Assembly: GCA_036924835.1 (NCBI GenBank)
Contig: JBAGRR010000001.1
Location: 2,681,001-2,745,000, forward strand
Reading direction: 5' to 3'
Source of the DNA: Nitrobacteraceae bacterium AZCC 1564
GTDB lineage: Bacteria > Pseudomonadota > Alphaproteobacteria > Rhizobiales > Xanthobacteraceae
Length of the DNA stretch: 64,000 nucleotides
A program made the translations under genes and the position numbers. Below the pieces are notes generated by a model, which was not told where the DNA came from, searched no databases, and saw only the letters and a list, made by a program, of their open reading frames with translations. This document shows positions 1 through 9,375 of this stretch, one piece after another. Each line of letters begins with the position of its first letter. Within the stretch, counting starts at the first letter, position 1.

Positions 1-826
1 TCGGTTGAACCTGTTTCAGGCCAACAGAACCTTGGTGAACCATGGATTCCGAATGACCCACCAAAAGATATCCTCCGGGCCGGAGATGGCTGCAGAGCCG
101 ATCAACCACTTTCCGCTGGGTTGCCTTTTCGAAGTAGATCAAGACATTCCGGCAGAAGATGATGTCGACATCCCGATCGACGGGATAGGCCTGATCCATC
201 AAGTTCATTCGCACGAAGTTCACCGTCCGGCGCAACTCAGGAACAACGCGGACCTCAGAACTCGTCTTATCGCGAGATCTCAGGAAGTAGCGCTTTGCCA
301 AATCGTCCGGCACCGGCGCAATCATCTCCTTCGAGTAAATCCCGAGCTTTGCCAGACGCAGCACGCTGGTTGAAATATCGGTTCCAAGAATCCGAAACTG
401 GAAACGCGACCCGTTTCTCAGCATGTTGTCGAGAACAATCGCTGTTGTGTAGGCTTCCATTCCTGTCGAGCAGGCGGCACTCCAGATTTTAAGAGCTTGC
501 GACCCACGGCCACGCCGGCCCAGAAGATCATGGACCGCGACGTCGCGGAGAAAATCGAAATGCGACGGCTCCCGAAAGAAGTCTGTTTTGTTCGTCGTCA
601 CGCAGTCGATGAGGTGGACAAGCTCCGTTTCCAGATATTCACCATCGAGCAGACGCTCCGCGTATTCGTTGACGCTTGCATGATGGAGTGCGCGAACGCG
701 CTTCTGAAGCCTGCCTTCAAGCATAAGGCGCTTAGCGGGCGGCAATTTGATTCCAACGTGCCCTTCCACCAATTCGGCGATCGAACGAAACTGACGGTCA
801 GTTAAACGTGCTACGGATCCAGACAT
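1..826 (-). CDS. cheR: CheR chemoreceptor methyltransferase (3' end beyond left edge)
   Basis: S-adenosylmethionine-dependent methyltransferase that methylates glutamates of chemoreceptors during adaptation; cytoplasmic. Reading leftward from the ATG at 826, 275 codons are open to the window edge, close to the usual 270-300 residues, so only a short C-terminus is missing. Visible landmarks are the N-terminal helical domain, TTNKTDFFREPSHFDFL near residue 90, the SAM-binding motif WSAACSTGMEAYT near 125, GTDIS near 155, IIFCRNVLIYF near 225 and LRPGGYLLVGHSES near 250. The SAM motif reads GMEAY where enteric CheR has GEEPY. It is the last visible gene of the STAS-cheY-cheA-cheW-mcp-cheW-cheR operon, 15 nt after cheW. 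All plus-strand frames here are antisense shadows. Confidence 0.93.
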   Translation of the reverse strand, partial: MSGSVARLTDRQFRSIAELVEGHVGIKLPPAKRLMLEGRLQKRVRALHHASVNEYAERLLDGEYLETELVHLIDCVTTNKTDFFREPSHFDFLRDVAVHDLLGRRGRGSQALKIWSAACSTGMEAYTTAIVLDNMLRNGSRFQFRILGTDISTSVLRLAKLGIYSKEMIAPVPDDLAKRYFLRSRDKTSSEVRVVPELRRTVNFVRMNLMDQAYPVDRDVDIIFCRNVLIYFEKATQRKVVDRLCSHLRPGGYLLVGHSESMVHQGSVGLKQVQP

Positions 827-841
827 TGCAGCTCGCTTCGA

Positions 842-1330
842 TCAGGCTGCGATGGTTTCACTAGGCTCCGATTCCGGAGAAGCGGGCATGTCCTGCGCCG
901 CCATGAGGCGCGCGAGGTCGAAGATCATGACGAACTTGTCGCCCTTGCGTCCGATGCCGGCGAGATAATCCGATTTCCAGCGACCGCCGACGGATGGCGG
1001 GGGCTCGATCCGGCTTTCATCAATGTCGGTCACTTCGAACACACAGTCCGCGACGAAGCCGACCCCGACCAGGCGATCCTCCAGCGGCACGTCGAGAATG
1101 ATGATGCGGGTGGCCTCGGTCGCCGGCACCGCCGGCAGATCGAGCTTGGTGCGCAGATCGACGATGGGGTAGCCACTGCCGCGCACATCGATCATGCCCA
1201 GCAGAAACTCCGGCGCGTGCGGCAGCTTGGAGATCGGCCGCATGTCGAGGATTTCCCGGACATTCCGGATCGGGATGCCGAAGGTCTCGCCGGCGAGACC
1301 GAGCGTCAGGTATTGCGCCGTTTCGGCCAT
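842..1330 (-). CDS. cheW: CheW coupling protein, copy A of a duplicated pair
   Basis: Adaptor linking chemoreceptors to CheA; a single CheW (SH3-like) domain fills the protein. Typical motifs are FGIPIRNVREIL near the N-terminus, LGMIDVRGSGYPIVDLR near residues 45-60, and GVGFVADCVFEVTDI in the second half. I start it at the ATG at 1330, which has GGAG 6 nt upstream; a GTG at 1342 would add four residues. It lies 64 nt after the mcp stop, with a hairpin between them. The first ~143 residues are identical to the CheW at 9752-10297, and only the C-terminal tails differ. Function is secure; which receptor pool it serves is unknown. Confidence 0.94.
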   Translation of the reverse strand: MAETAQYLTLGLAGETFGIPIRNVREILDMRPISKLPHAPEFLLGMIDVRGSGYPIVDLRTKLDLPAVPATEATRIIILDVPLEDRLVGVGFVADCVFEVTDIDESRIEPPPSVGGRWKSDYLAGIGRKGDKFVMIFDLARLMAAQDMPASPESEPSETIAA

Positions 1331-1358
1331 GTCGCGCTCCACTCAGGACAGGAAGAGA

Positions 1359-1387
1359 GCCGGCCTCACCTCGACGGCGAGGCCGGC
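1359..1387 (-). other. Intercistronic hairpin between mcp and cheW (copy A)
   Basis: A 12-bp stem with a 5-nt loop (GCCGGCCTCACC / GGCGAGGCCGGC, one A-C mismatch) begins 7 nt after the mcp stop codon and ends before cheW. There is no U-tract, so it is more likely an mRNA-stability or partial-termination element than a full terminator. The same hairpin, with a perfect stem, lies between the second mcp and cheW at 10326-10354. Confidence 0.6.
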
Positions 1388-1394
1388 AAAGTGC

Positions 1395-3485
1395 TTAGCG
1401 TTGGAAGTCGGCGTCGCGGTCGTCTTCACCGTCTCCCATGGCGAAGGCGAAACCGCCTCCGCCACCGCTCGCCACCTTGGCCGCGCGGGCCGGCTTGGCG
1501 ACCGGCTTCTTCGCACTGCGCTCAACCGCTGCCATGCTGGCTGCCTTGCTGCGCAGCTGGCTGACGGCCTTGTCGATCGCGGCTGCCGGCATCGCACCTT
1601 TTTGGGCGCCATGATCAATCTTGAAGTAGGCGATGGTCGCCTGCAGCTGTTCGGCCTGCGAGGCGAGCTCTTCCGAGGTCGACGATACCTGCTCGGAGGC
1701 GCTGGCGTTCTGCTGGCCGACCTTGTCGAGCTGTTGGATCGCCTGGTTGATCTGCGCCGAGCCAACGTCCTGCTCGCGGCACGCCGAGGTGATCTCTTCG
1801 ACCAGTTCGGCAGTTTTCTTGATGTCCGGCACTAGCTTGGCCAGCATATCGCCGGCTTCCTGCGCGACCTTGACCGTCTCGGTTGAGAGAGCGCCAATTT
1901 CCGCAGCCGCAGCCTGGCTGCGCTCGGCGAGCTTGCGAACTTCGGAGGCCACCACCGCGAAGCCCTTGCCATGTTCACCGGCACGAGCGGCCTCCACCGC
2001 GGCGTTCAGCGCCAACAGATCGGTCTGACGTGCGATCTCCTGCACGATGGTGATCTTTTCCGCGATCGTTTGCATCGCCTCAACCGCGCGTCCGACGGCT
2101 TCGCCGCTGGCTTCGGCATCCTTGGCAGATTGCGCCGCGATGCGTTCGGTTTGATTGGCGTTGTCGGCGTTCTGCTTCACATTGGCAGCCATCTCTTCCA
2201 TCGAGGACGAGGCTTCCTCAGCGGACGAGGCCTGCTCGGTGGCGCCCTGCGACAACTGCTCGGCACTCGCCGACAGTTCCTGGCTGCCTGCCGACACGTT
2301 CTGGGCCGCGGTGATCGCTTCGGCAACGACAGAGCGTAGACGCTCGACCGTGCCGTTCAACGACGTCAGAAGGTCGCCGACTTCATCATTGGTTTTGACC
2401 GCAATCGTCTCGGTCAGATCGCCCCTGGCAACGGAATCGGCGAGGTTGACCGCACGGCTCAGGTTGCGGCTGATGCTGATCGAGATCCAGAGCGCCGCGA
2501 CGATGCCGATCAGCGTCGATACAATCACGATACTGATCAATAGGAGCTTGGCAAATGCAGCTTCTGCAGCAGCCTGCGCCGTGATCTCCTGCGTTCGCTT
2601 CGTCACAAAGGTGGTGTATTCGTTGAGGATGGCCAGCGTTTCATTCAACGTTTGCCGTCCCTCACCCATGGTCAGGGCGCCACCTTTCAAATTGCCCGCC
2701 TCACCGACGATATCGAGCACGCGCGAGGTCACGGACTTGAGGCGGTCCTTCGCCACGTCAAGATCTTTCACCGGAATGCCGAGAGCCGTAAACGCGCTCG
2801 ACGCCTTTGTCAGCGCCCCATTCGCGAGATCCAATTGGGCCATGGCGGATTTCCGATCCGCCTCAAGCTCGGTCAGCGAGCTCGATGAGAATGTTTCCGC
2901 GAGATAGCGAAGAGCCGTTGCCAACTCGACGCGTACCGCAGCAACCGTTGCAGCGGCATCACGCGCCCCTTCCGCTGACCTGTTCTTTTCGATTTCAGCG
3001 GAAGCAGCAGCAAGCGCGGCATTGAACTCCTTAACAGCGGCCAATCCCTCGGAGCGCCACAATTGCGAGGCACGGAAGTTCGAATTCTGCGTTCCGAACT
3101 TTACAACCTGATCCTGCAATTCATAGACGCGGGCAAGCTTGACCGTGAGACGATCCATGATCTTCTTGCCGGCCTCGCTGGCAAGACCATAGACCTCTTC
3201 CCGCAACTTATTGGCTTCCGCTCGGCGATCATGAATAGCTTTGGAAAAGATCTCGATCTCTTTGGCGTCGCTGGAAAGCACGATATTTTTTTCGGCGCGA
3301 ACTTGCCCTTGAATGCGATCCTGGAAGGCACCCAATTTTTCAGCGATGAGAGCCTGGTGAGCCAGCATCTCTTGGGAAGTTGTGAGCGCAGTGAGCTTGT
3401 CGTAGGCAATGCCGCCGGCGACCATCGACAACACGATCACTGCGCCAAAGGTGGTGGCGAGCTTTGCTTTAATGGTAAAGCGCAT
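1395..3485 (-). CDS. mcp: Methyl-accepting chemotaxis protein, copy A (single HAMP)
   Basis: Transmembrane chemoreceptor, 696 residues. It shows an N-terminal TM helix (about residues 10-30, [20 protein letters not shown]), a helical periplasmic sensor of about 280 residues, a second TM segment near 315-340, one HAMP domain (about 340-390), and a long cytoplasmic signalling coiled coil whose tip reads [20 protein letters not shown]. The C-terminus is a basic Ala/Lys/Pro linker, then a Gly-rich acidic tail ending DADFQR; no CheR-docking NWETF-like pentapeptide is seen. It follows cheW by 21 nt in the che operon. From [18 protein letters not shown] onward it is almost identical to the receptor at 10362-12563, while the sensor halves are unrelated in detail. 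The ligand cannot be deduced. Confidence 0.96.
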   Translation of the reverse strand: MRFTIKAKLATTFGAVIVLSMVAGGIAYDKLTALTTSQEMLAHQALIAEKLGAFQDRIQGQVRAEKNIVLSSDAKEIEIFSKAIHDRRAEANKLREEVYGLASEAGKKIMDRLTVKLARVYELQDQVVKFGTQNSNFRASQLWRSEGLAAVKEFNAALAAASAEIEKNRSAEGARDAAATVAAVRVELATALRYLAETFSSSSLTELEADRKSAMAQLDLANGALTKASSAFTALGIPVKDLDVAKDRLKSVTSRVLDIVGEAGNLKGGALTMGEGRQTLNETLAILNEYTTFVTKRTQEITAQAAAEAAFAKLLLISIVIVSTLIGIVAALWISISISRNLSRAVNLADSVARGDLTETIAVKTNDEVGDLLTSLNGTVERLRSVVAEAITAAQNVSAGSQELSASAEQLSQGATEQASSAEEASSSMEEMAANVKQNADNANQTERIAAQSAKDAEASGEAVGRAVEAMQTIAEKITIVQEIARQTDLLALNAAVEAARAGEHGKGFAVVASEVRKLAERSQAAAAEIGALSTETVKVAQEAGDMLAKLVPDIKKTAELVEEITSACREQDVGSAQINQAIQQLDKVGQQNASASEQVSSTSEELASQAEQLQATIAYFKIDHGAQKGAMPAAAIDKAVSQLRSKAASMAAVERSAKKPVAKPARAAKVASGGGGGFAFAMGDGEDDRDADFQR

Positions 3486-3506
3486 TTTGAAACCCTGCTC
3501 TCCAGA

Positions 3507-3986
3507 TCAATTAAGGATACGTTCGAGGTTCGGGACGATGACGAACTCCTGACGCCACTTGGTGATGAACGAAATAAACTCAGGCTTCCACTGCATGCCG
3601 ACACGAGGCGTCTGCTGGACATCTGCCTTGGAGATTTCCGTCACCTCGTAGACCCTGTCGGCGATAATGCCGACCAGCACCGGATCTCCGCTAATCATGA
3701 TCTCGATCACGACAATTCGCGTCTCGGCGGAGTTATCCTTAAGAGGCATGCCGAAGCGGATGCGCAGGTCCGCCAGAGGAATGACGTTACCGCGCACATT
3801 GATCACGCTTGGCAGGAATGGGCGAGCCCCGGCCACTTTCGTGGCCGGCACCGGGTCGATGATTTCCCGCACCAGTTCAGCGTCGAGCGCAAACATCTCG
3901 TCGCCGAGACCGACCATAACCACCTGCATCAGCGAGTTATCATGAACCGCAACCGCTGTGTTTCGCTCGAATTGCTGCAGATTCAT
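3507..3986 (-). CDS. cheW: CheW-family coupling protein, divergent paralogue
   Basis: A 159-residue single CheW domain with FALDAELVREIIDPVP, LPSVINVRGNVIPLADLR and GIIADRVYEVTEI. It is clearly different in sequence from the two near-identical CheW proteins at 842 and 9752. Its ATG overlaps the cheA stop by one base (TAATG), so translation is probably coupled to cheA and this is the likely dedicated partner of that kinase. The mcp follows after 21 nt. Confidence 0.93.
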   Translation of the reverse strand: MNLQQFERNTAVAVHDNSLMQVVMVGLGDEMFALDAELVREIIDPVPATKVAGARPFLPSVINVRGNVIPLADLRIRFGMPLKDNSAETRIVVIEIMISGDPVLVGIIADRVYEVTEISKADVQQTPRVGMQWKPEFISFITKWRQEFVIVPNLERILN

Positions 3987-6082
3987 TACGCGGCCTCGTT
4001 GACTTGGTTCGACTGTGCATGCGCCACCAGCTGCGCGACATCGAGAATGAGTGCCGCCGAACCATCGCCGAGAATGGTTGCGCCGGAGAACATCGTCACT
4101 TCGGAATGCAGTTTCGAAAGTGACTTGATGACGGTCTGGTGATTTCCGATGATCTGGTCCGCGACCAGGCCAACTCTCGTTTCACCGGTAGAAATGATGA
4201 TCGTCTTCTGGTGGCGGTCCGGCGCGCCAGGCATACCGAACATGTCACGCAGCCGCAGGAAAGGAACAAGATCGCCGCGCACATTAAGGAAGTTCCGTCC
4301 GCGCGAGCGTTCATCCGCTGCAGTCAGCTCGACACATTCCTCCACGGCTGATAGCGGGACGATGTAACGGCCCTCACCAACACGGATCAGCAGACCTTCG
4401 ATAATCGCAAGCGTGAGCGGCAATCGCAGCGTCACTGTGGTGCCCTGACCCGGCACCGTGGAGAGATCGATGGTGCCGCGCATATTCTCAATGGTGCGCT
4501 TGACCACGTCCATGCCAACTCCGCGGCCCGACAGCGCGGAAATGGTCTGCGCCGTGGAAAAGCCGGGATGGAACAGGAATTGATGGATGTCGTGGTCGGC
4601 CATTGCGGCACCGGGCGCGATTAGCCCCTGTTCTTCGGCTTTGGCTCGAATACGCGCCGTATTGAGACCGCCACCGTTGTCTTTCACCGTCACCAGCACC
4701 TGGGCACCGGAGTGAACAGCGGTCAATTCGATCCGGCCTTGCTCGGTCTTGCCAGCAGCTTGGCGGCTCGCGGTGTCCTCAATGCCATGATCGATGGCGT
4801 TGCGGATCAGATGCACCAGCGGATCGGCCAAGCACTCGATCATAGTCTTGTCGAGTTCGGTATCTTCGCCGGCGGTGACAAACTCGACCGGCTTGTCGAG
4901 ATCGCGCGATAGATCGTGAACCAGGCGACGGAAACGTCCGAACAACGAGCCGATCGGCACCATGCGCGCGCCCATCGTGGTGTCACGCAAGCTCGCAGCC
5001 AACCGCTCGATTTCCTCGGCAATCATCTTGATGGAAAGATCTTCGCCGGTGGCAGCCAGCTGGCTCAGTCGCGCCTGTGCGATCACCAGTTCGCCAACCC
5101 GGTCCATCAATTCGTCGAGACGCTCGGCCTGGACGCGAACCGTTGCAATGCTCCGATCCTCGCGCTTTGGCTCTTCGCGCTTGGCATCATCCCGCTTCTT
5201 GTCGGCGGAGGCATCCGCGCTGACGGAAGCCTTGACTGAACCGGAGGAAACAGCGGATGGCTCGGCAACATCAGCCTTCACGGCTTCACTGACCGTCGGC
5301 TCGAGCAACGACGGCACAAGCGTTGATGTCTCAGCGCCGAAAATCGGGGTGACGGTCAGCTTCATTTCGTCCATCACGAACATGAAGATGTCATCGATCT
5401 CCGCCCGGTCGCAGGGGCTATGCAGCGTCACATCCCACTTCAGGAAGCAGTATTCGGGTTCAAGCTCCTCAAGGGTCGGCACGTCGTCCGTCAGTGCAAC
5501 CACGAAGCAGGAGCCAAGCTTGCGCAGATCGTCGAGGAAATCGAGCGGATTGGAGCCGTTGCAAAGGATGTGGCTGTCGAACTCCAGTCGCAACTGCCAG
5601 CCGGTTTGTGAACCTTCGGATACATGCGCTGCTGACGTCTGCGGCCCAACATCAATAGTGTCGCCGCTCTGCTCTGCATGAGCAACAGACGACGCACCAC
5701 CCGAATCTTTCATCCCAACAAGGTCGCCGAGATCGGCAAGAATTGCGTCACCAATAATGGTATCAGTCGTCTCCGGCGCCTCGATCAGAGCGCGGATGTA
5801 ATCTTTTGCCGCCAGCGCAACCGAAATCAGATCCTCGGTCGGCTTAATTTCCCCTTTACGTACACGGTCGAATGCGGTTTCGAATTCGTGCGTGAACGCT
5901 GCGACCTTGTCGAAGCCAAACATGGCTCCCGACCCTTTAATGGTGTGCAACGCTCTGAAAGCCGAATCGACCAATTCGCGGTCATCGGGACGCACGGAGA
6001 GATCGAGCAGCGCGCCTTCCAGTGCTTCAAACAGCTCACTGGCTTCCTGGCGGAAGATATCGACAGGATCCAGGGAGCTCAT
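3986..6082 (-). CDS. cheA: CheA chemotaxis histidine kinase
   Basis: Receptor-coupled histidine kinase that phosphorylates CheY, 698 residues. Domain order: N-terminal HPt/P1 with the phospho-acceptor His46 in RALHTIKGSGAMFGF; a P2-like segment and acidic/basic linker to about 315; the dimerisation domain (VQAERLDELMDRVGELVIAQ); an HATPase domain with N-box LIRNAIDHGIED, G1 DNGGG and G2 GRGVGMDVVK; and a C-terminal CheW-like regulatory domain. All kinase motifs are intact. Its ATG overlaps the cheY stop by 4 nt (ATGA) and its stop overlaps the following cheW start, so three genes are translationally coupled. Confidence 0.97.
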   Translation of the reverse strand: MSSLDPVDIFRQEASELFEALEGALLDLSVRPDDRELVDSAFRALHTIKGSGAMFGFDKVAAFTHEFETAFDRVRKGEIKPTEDLISVALAAKDYIRALIEAPETTDTIIGDAILADLGDLVGMKDSGGASSVAHAEQSGDTIDVGPQTSAAHVSEGSQTGWQLRLEFDSHILCNGSNPLDFLDDLRKLGSCFVVALTDDVPTLEELEPEYCFLKWDVTLHSPCDRAEIDDIFMFVMDEMKLTVTPIFGAETSTLVPSLLEPTVSEAVKADVAEPSAVSSGSVKASVSADASADKKRDDAKREEPKREDRSIATVRVQAERLDELMDRVGELVIAQARLSQLAATGEDLSIKMIAEEIERLAASLRDTTMGARMVPIGSLFGRFRRLVHDLSRDLDKPVEFVTAGEDTELDKTMIECLADPLVHLIRNAIDHGIEDTASRQAAGKTEQGRIELTAVHSGAQVLVTVKDNGGGLNTARIRAKAEEQGLIAPGAAMADHDIHQFLFHPGFSTAQTISALSGRGVGMDVVKRTIENMRGTIDLSTVPGQGTTVTLRLPLTLAIIEGLLIRVGEGRYIVPLSAVEECVELTAADERSRGRNFLNVRGDLVPFLRLRDMFGMPGAPDRHQKTIIISTGETRVGLVADQIIGNHQTVIKSLSKLHSEVTMFSGATILGDGSAALILDVAQLVAHAQSNQVNEAA

Positions 6083-6444
6083 GTGCGCACCAACTTGCTG
6101 ACCACAGCGAGCAACTGCTCTGGTTTAAACGGTTTGGTGATCCAACCTGTCGCGCCTGCGGCCTTGGCTTCCTGCTTTAGCGTGTCGCTGGATTCGGTGG
6201 TTAGAAACACGATCGGCAAGCCCAGCAAGGAGGGCGTTGCCCGCAACGCCTTGATGAACTCCAGTCCATTCATCACCGGCATGTTCAGATCGGTGATGAC
6301 AAGATCCATCTTGGTGGCTTTTGCCTTTTCCAACCCCTGCGCACCGTCGCCCGCTTCATGGACGGTGTGACCAGCGGGCGTCAGAACGACCTTGATCATC
6401 TGACGAATACTGGGCGAGTCGTCGACTGTCAGGATGTTGCCCAT
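6079..6444 (-). CDS. cheY: CheY-type single-domain response regulator
   Basis: Receiver-only phospho-acceptor for CheA, 121 residues from the ATG at 6444 (a GTG at 6447 would add one). Key residues are intact: Asp8/Asp9 in ILTVDDSPS, phosphorylation site Asp52 in LVITDLNMP, Thr in FLTTESSD and Lys104 in WITKPF. It lies directly upstream of cheA with an ATGA overlap and 12 nt after the STAS gene. The context supports a CheY output to a flagellar or other motor; a non-motility output of this operon cannot be excluded because no flagellar gene is in view. Confidence 0.94.
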   Translation of the reverse strand: MGNILTVDDSPSIRQMIKVVLTPAGHTVHEAGDGAQGLEKAKATKMDLVITDLNMPVMNGLEFIKALRATPSLLGLPIVFLTTESSDTLKQEAKAAGATGWITKPFKPEQLLAVVSKLVRT

Positions 6445-6456
6445 CACGTACCATCG

Positions 6457-6780
6457 CTATTGTTGAGGATTGTTCTGCTGAGAGCTGCCTTGCACTGACA
6501 TGGTCTCATCGGGCAGTCCGGCACGCTCGAACGTGGTCCGAAGCGAGGGAGAGAGTGCGGTGAGCACCAGTGGACGGCCCTCAAGGGTGGCGGTCTTCGC
6601 GGTGGACAGCAGGAGCTGGACGGATGTTACATCCGCCTTGTCGACACTGGAGCAGTCGATTTCTACCGCGCTTTCGCGCCGGAAAGCATCCCGCACCATC
6701 TCATAGACGCCACGGATTGCGCCAATGCTGCAATCCGCCGGCAGCTGCACCGGCCGCTTCAAATCTTCAGCATTATCCAT
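6457..6780 (-). CDS. STAS-domain protein at head of che operon
   Basis: A 107-residue STAS-domain protein of the MlaB/SpoIIAA type, with VEIDCSSVDKADVTSVQLLL as the core strand and the loop that carries the phosphorylatable Ser/Thr in anti-sigma antagonists (here Thr/Ser in DVTSVQ). It is first in the operon, 12 nt before cheY. A longer frame opens upstream to 6900, but I start at the ATG at 6780 because the DNA upstream is homologous to the non-coding region before the second mcp (12784-12922) and is therefore probably promoter. STAS proteins in che operons are suspected to be modulators, but their role is not established. Confidence 0.82.
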   Translation of the reverse strand: MDNAEDLKRPVQLPADCSIGAIRGVYEMVRDAFRRESAVEIDCSSVDKADVTSVQLLLSTAKTATLEGRPLVLTALSPSLRTTFERAGLPDETMSVQGSSQQNNPQQ

Positions 6781-6787
6781 CAACAAC

Positions 6788-6930
6788 TGCGCCCCAGCCC
6801 AAGCAGATCGCGTATTGCCCAATACGCGAATCACTGATTCCAACACCCGGACGGGAGTATTGATGGGTATGATCAGCAAAATACTAACGCTGATCCTCAC
6901 AGAAATACGGGCCCTGAACGAAAACCGTTC
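6788..6930 (-). promoter_or_regulatory. che operon promoter region, homologous to region before second mcp
   Basis: On the minus strand the region begins with a palindrome GAACG-N5-CGTTC (6916-6930). About 80 nt later comes a conserved block containing GTGATTCGCG, TTGGG and TGGGC (6788-6834). The region at 12784-12922 carries the same elements in the same order with 78-80 nt spacing, plus scattered identities between them. This supports a shared regulatory region; no -35/-10 pair was assigned. The rest of 6781-7231, up to the divergent HD-GYP gene, holds no gene that I recognise. Confidence 0.5.
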
Positions 6931-7231
6931 TTTCGCCTGATCACGTTACTGCAGGCTGGCGCGTGCCTTTTCGGAAAAGCGCAAAAATCGTTCACATCGT
7001 CGCTGCATCCGAACCGGGCAGCGCTGGCGCCAGTGATTGCGCCTTAAAGATTGCGATTTTCTACAGGCAGTTCGGGAAAGCTTGAATAGACCACTGACAA
7101 CCTCGCATCAGGCCGCATCTCCGATCCGTTACTTCAATGCTATCAATGTGCTTCGCGCATTTAGTTCCATATTAAGTCGTGCCAACTAGGCTCCCAGGGA
7201 GAAATCACGTTCCGGCTAGAAAGGCCGTCTC

Positions 7232-8332
7232 ATGTTTACCCATGCGCTACTGGTCGACGACAGCCGCTCAGTGCTCGACCTGCTAAAGCGCCTCGTTGAA
7301 GCCGAAGGCTCCGTCCAGGCAACGACCTTTCTGGATCCACTCGAAGCGCTTGCCGCCGCACAGACCACAAACTTCGATATCGTGCTGGTCGATTACGAGA
7401 TGCCGAAGATGGATGGGATCGCGTTGATCCGTGAGCTTCGGTCGCTTCCAAAATTCTCCGATATTCCCATCGCGATGATTACATCGATCGAGGCGGATGA
7501 TGTCCGCCTGCGCGCACTGGAAGCAGGCGCGACCGACTTTTTGCCAAAGCGCCCTCAAGCGATCGAATTTGGCGTCCGGCTTCGTAATCTCATCAAGCTG
7601 GGATCGGCTGTCAGAAAGTTGAATAATCAAGCGGCTGATCTTGCCAATGAAGTCGAAGCTGCGACGCGGAAGCTTCAGGAACGTGAGGAAGAAATCATTC
7701 TGCGGCTCGCGCTCGCGGTCGAATATCGAGATAACGACACCGGCGATCATACGCTCCGTGTCGCCAAGTACAGCCGGATCATAGCCGAGCAGCTCGGCCT
7801 GTCTGAGCGAGTGTGCCGCGACATTTACCTTGCATCTCCACTCCACGATGTCGGCAAGGTTGCCATTCCTGACAGCATCCTTCTGAAACCGGGACGGCTG
7901 GATGCCGAGGAGATCGCAATCATCAGAACGCACGCCGCAATCGGTGGGCACATCCTCGCGGACAGCCATTGCGAACTGATCCAACTCGCTGCGATCATTG
8001 CTGAAGCTCATCACGAGAGATGGGACGGCAGCGGATATCCCAATGGTTTAAAGGGAGACGACATCCCAGTCGCGGCACGAATCGTGATGGTCGCCGACGT
8101 GTTCGACGCGCTCACCACCAAACGGCCTTACAAGGATCCCATGCCTATTCAACAGGCTCGTGAGTACCTCGAGAAGCAAAAGGGCAAGGAATTTGATCCC
8201 GCATGCGTGGGTGCGTTCCTTGCCCGATGGAACGATGTCATTGAAATCTGCTCGTCGCATGCCACCACATTGGTGCCTGCGCAGGAACCGCCCGCAGAGC
8301 AGCGGAGCGCCTTTCGCGAAGCGGTCGCCTAA
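7232..8332 (+). CDS. Response regulator with HD-GYP domain (RpfG-like c-di-GMP phosphodiesterase)
   Basis: A 366-residue protein: receiver domain (1-120; VDDSRS, phospho-Asp54 in VLVDYEMPKMDG, Lys106), a coiled-coil linker (about 125-155), then an HD-GYP domain with the metal-binding HD205-206 in SPLHDVGK and the HHERWDGSGYP signature near 260. This architecture is that of RpfG, which hydrolyses cyclic di-GMP under control of a partner kinase. All catalytic motifs are present. It is transcribed away from the che operon and converges with the PAS-HTH gene, sharing 4 bases at the stops. The partner kinase is not evident; CheA is a possibility by proximity only. Confidence 0.92.
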   Translation: MFTHALLVDDSRSVLDLLKRLVEAEGSVQATTFLDPLEALAAAQTTNFDIVLVDYEMPKMDGIALIRELRSLPKFSDIPIAMITSIEADDVRLRALEAGATDFLPKRPQAIEFGVRLRNLIKLGSAVRKLNNQAADLANEVEAATRKLQEREEEIILRLALAVEYRDNDTGDHTLRVAKYSRIIAEQLGLSERVCRDIYLASPLHDVGKVAIPDSILLKPGRLDAEEIAIIRTHAAIGGHILADSHCELIQLAAIIAEAHHERWDGSGYPNGLKGDDIPVAARIVMVADVFDALTTKRPYKDPMPIQQAREYLEKQKGKEFDPACVGAFLARWNDVIEICSSHATTLVPAQEPPAEQRSAFREAVA

Positions 8333-9339
8333 CTGCGTAGTGCGACAGAGACCGTTCCGTCCCGATTTCCGAAGATGACCCCGCCCTCCTCCAAAGCGGC
8401 TTTGATCGCTTCAAGCGTAGGCCTGCGAATGGAAGACGTATCGCAGCTCTCGACACGGCGGATGCTGGATACTGACGCCTTGCTCTTGTTTGCAAGATCT
8501 TCGATCGACCAATTCAGCAGTGCTCGGGCGGCCCTGATATGCGGCGCCTTTACTTGGTGCACATCCGGCGGAGCGTGCATCACATCCGCGGGCCTTGCGA
8601 TCAATCCCGCCCACTCGACGATTGCGCCCTCAGAGTTCCGAACCGGAGCTGCGTAAATCATCAGCGTCATGGGCTTTTCTGAAGGCCGAAGCATAAACTT
8701 AACGCGCGATACGAAATGCTTTCCGTCAGCGACCGCCTGTTGCCAGGTCGCTTGGGCCTGCTCGCGCTCATTTTCAGGCACGCGCTCAAGCCAAGCCCAA
8801 CCCAGCAACTTCGCAGGCGAGGAAACTCCAAATAACCGCCATTGCGGAAACGCCGTCAGCGCGCCAGTCCGATCGGCCGACCACATGCTGAAATTGAACC
8901 CCTCGGCCAAGGCATCCAACCGTTTTTCCTTGCGGCGGAACAACTCCAATAGTGTCTGCTGGTCTGTCACATCGACAATGAGGCCGGAGCTTTGCAGATA
9001 AGAACCATCCTTGGCATACAGAACTTCCGCTCGACATGAGAGCCAGCGCAACTGACCGTTTGGATGGATGACGCGAAATTTCAGCTCGGGGAATACGCCC
9101 TGTTTCGAGAGTTCGTACGCCTTGTGCAGCTTCTCCTGATCCTCAGGATGCACATTTCGCATGAGCGCATCGAAGGAAGGCTCGTCGAGCGAGGGATCGG
9201 TGCCCAGTAGTTTATGCATCCCAGGCGACCACGATATGTCCTGGGACATTTCGTTGTACGACCACAGTCCAAGCCGCCCCATGTCTTCCGCGATCATAAG
9301 CAATGATCGAGACGAAAAGGACGTTCGGCGGCCGTGCAT
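8329..9339 (-). CDS. PAS-PAS-HTH (XRE-type) sensory regulator
   Basis: A soluble 336-residue protein. Residues ~15-130 form a PAS_3-type domain (GLWSYNEMSQDISWSPGM, then NVHPEDQEKL and FRVIHPNGQLRWL). Residues ~140-250 are a second, weaker PAS domain. The C-terminal ~75 residues contain a helix-turn-helix of the Cro/C1 kind (IRAARALLNWSIEDLANKS, then SVSSIRRVES and a conserved RPTLEAIKAALEEGGVIF). No kinase, cyclase or TM segment is seen, so it probably binds DNA directly in response to a PAS ligand or redox cue. Its TAG stop overlaps the TAA of the convergent HD-GYP gene (CTAA). Confidence 0.8.
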   Translation of the reverse strand: MHGRRTSFSSRSLLMIAEDMGRLGLWSYNEMSQDISWSPGMHKLLGTDPSLDEPSFDALMRNVHPEDQEKLHKAYELSKQGVFPELKFRVIHPNGQLRWLSCRAEVLYAKDGSYLQSSGLIVDVTDQQTLLELFRRKEKRLDALAEGFNFSMWSADRTGALTAFPQWRLFGVSSPAKLLGWAWLERVPENEREQAQATWQQAVADGKHFVSRVKFMLRPSEKPMTLMIYAAPVRNSEGAIVEWAGLIARPADVMHAPPDVHQVKAPHIRAARALLNWSIEDLANKSKASVSSIRRVESCDTSSIRRPTLEAIKAALEEGGVIFGNRDGTVSVALRS

Positions 9340-9375
9340 TTCTAATTGCGCTCTGCGTGTGATCGGGAGGCTGAC

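Noticed and set aside
5-805. Plus-strand frames over the left end
   Set aside because: They are antisense to a full, motif-rich CheR on the minus strand; the plus frames have no family motif.
4139-5681. Long plus-strand frames within cheA
   Set aside because: Antisense shadows of a gene with intact kinase motifs.
6781-6900. N-terminal extension of the STAS protein
   Set aside because: The DNA aligns with the non-coding promoter region of the second mcp, so the extension is unlikely to be translated.
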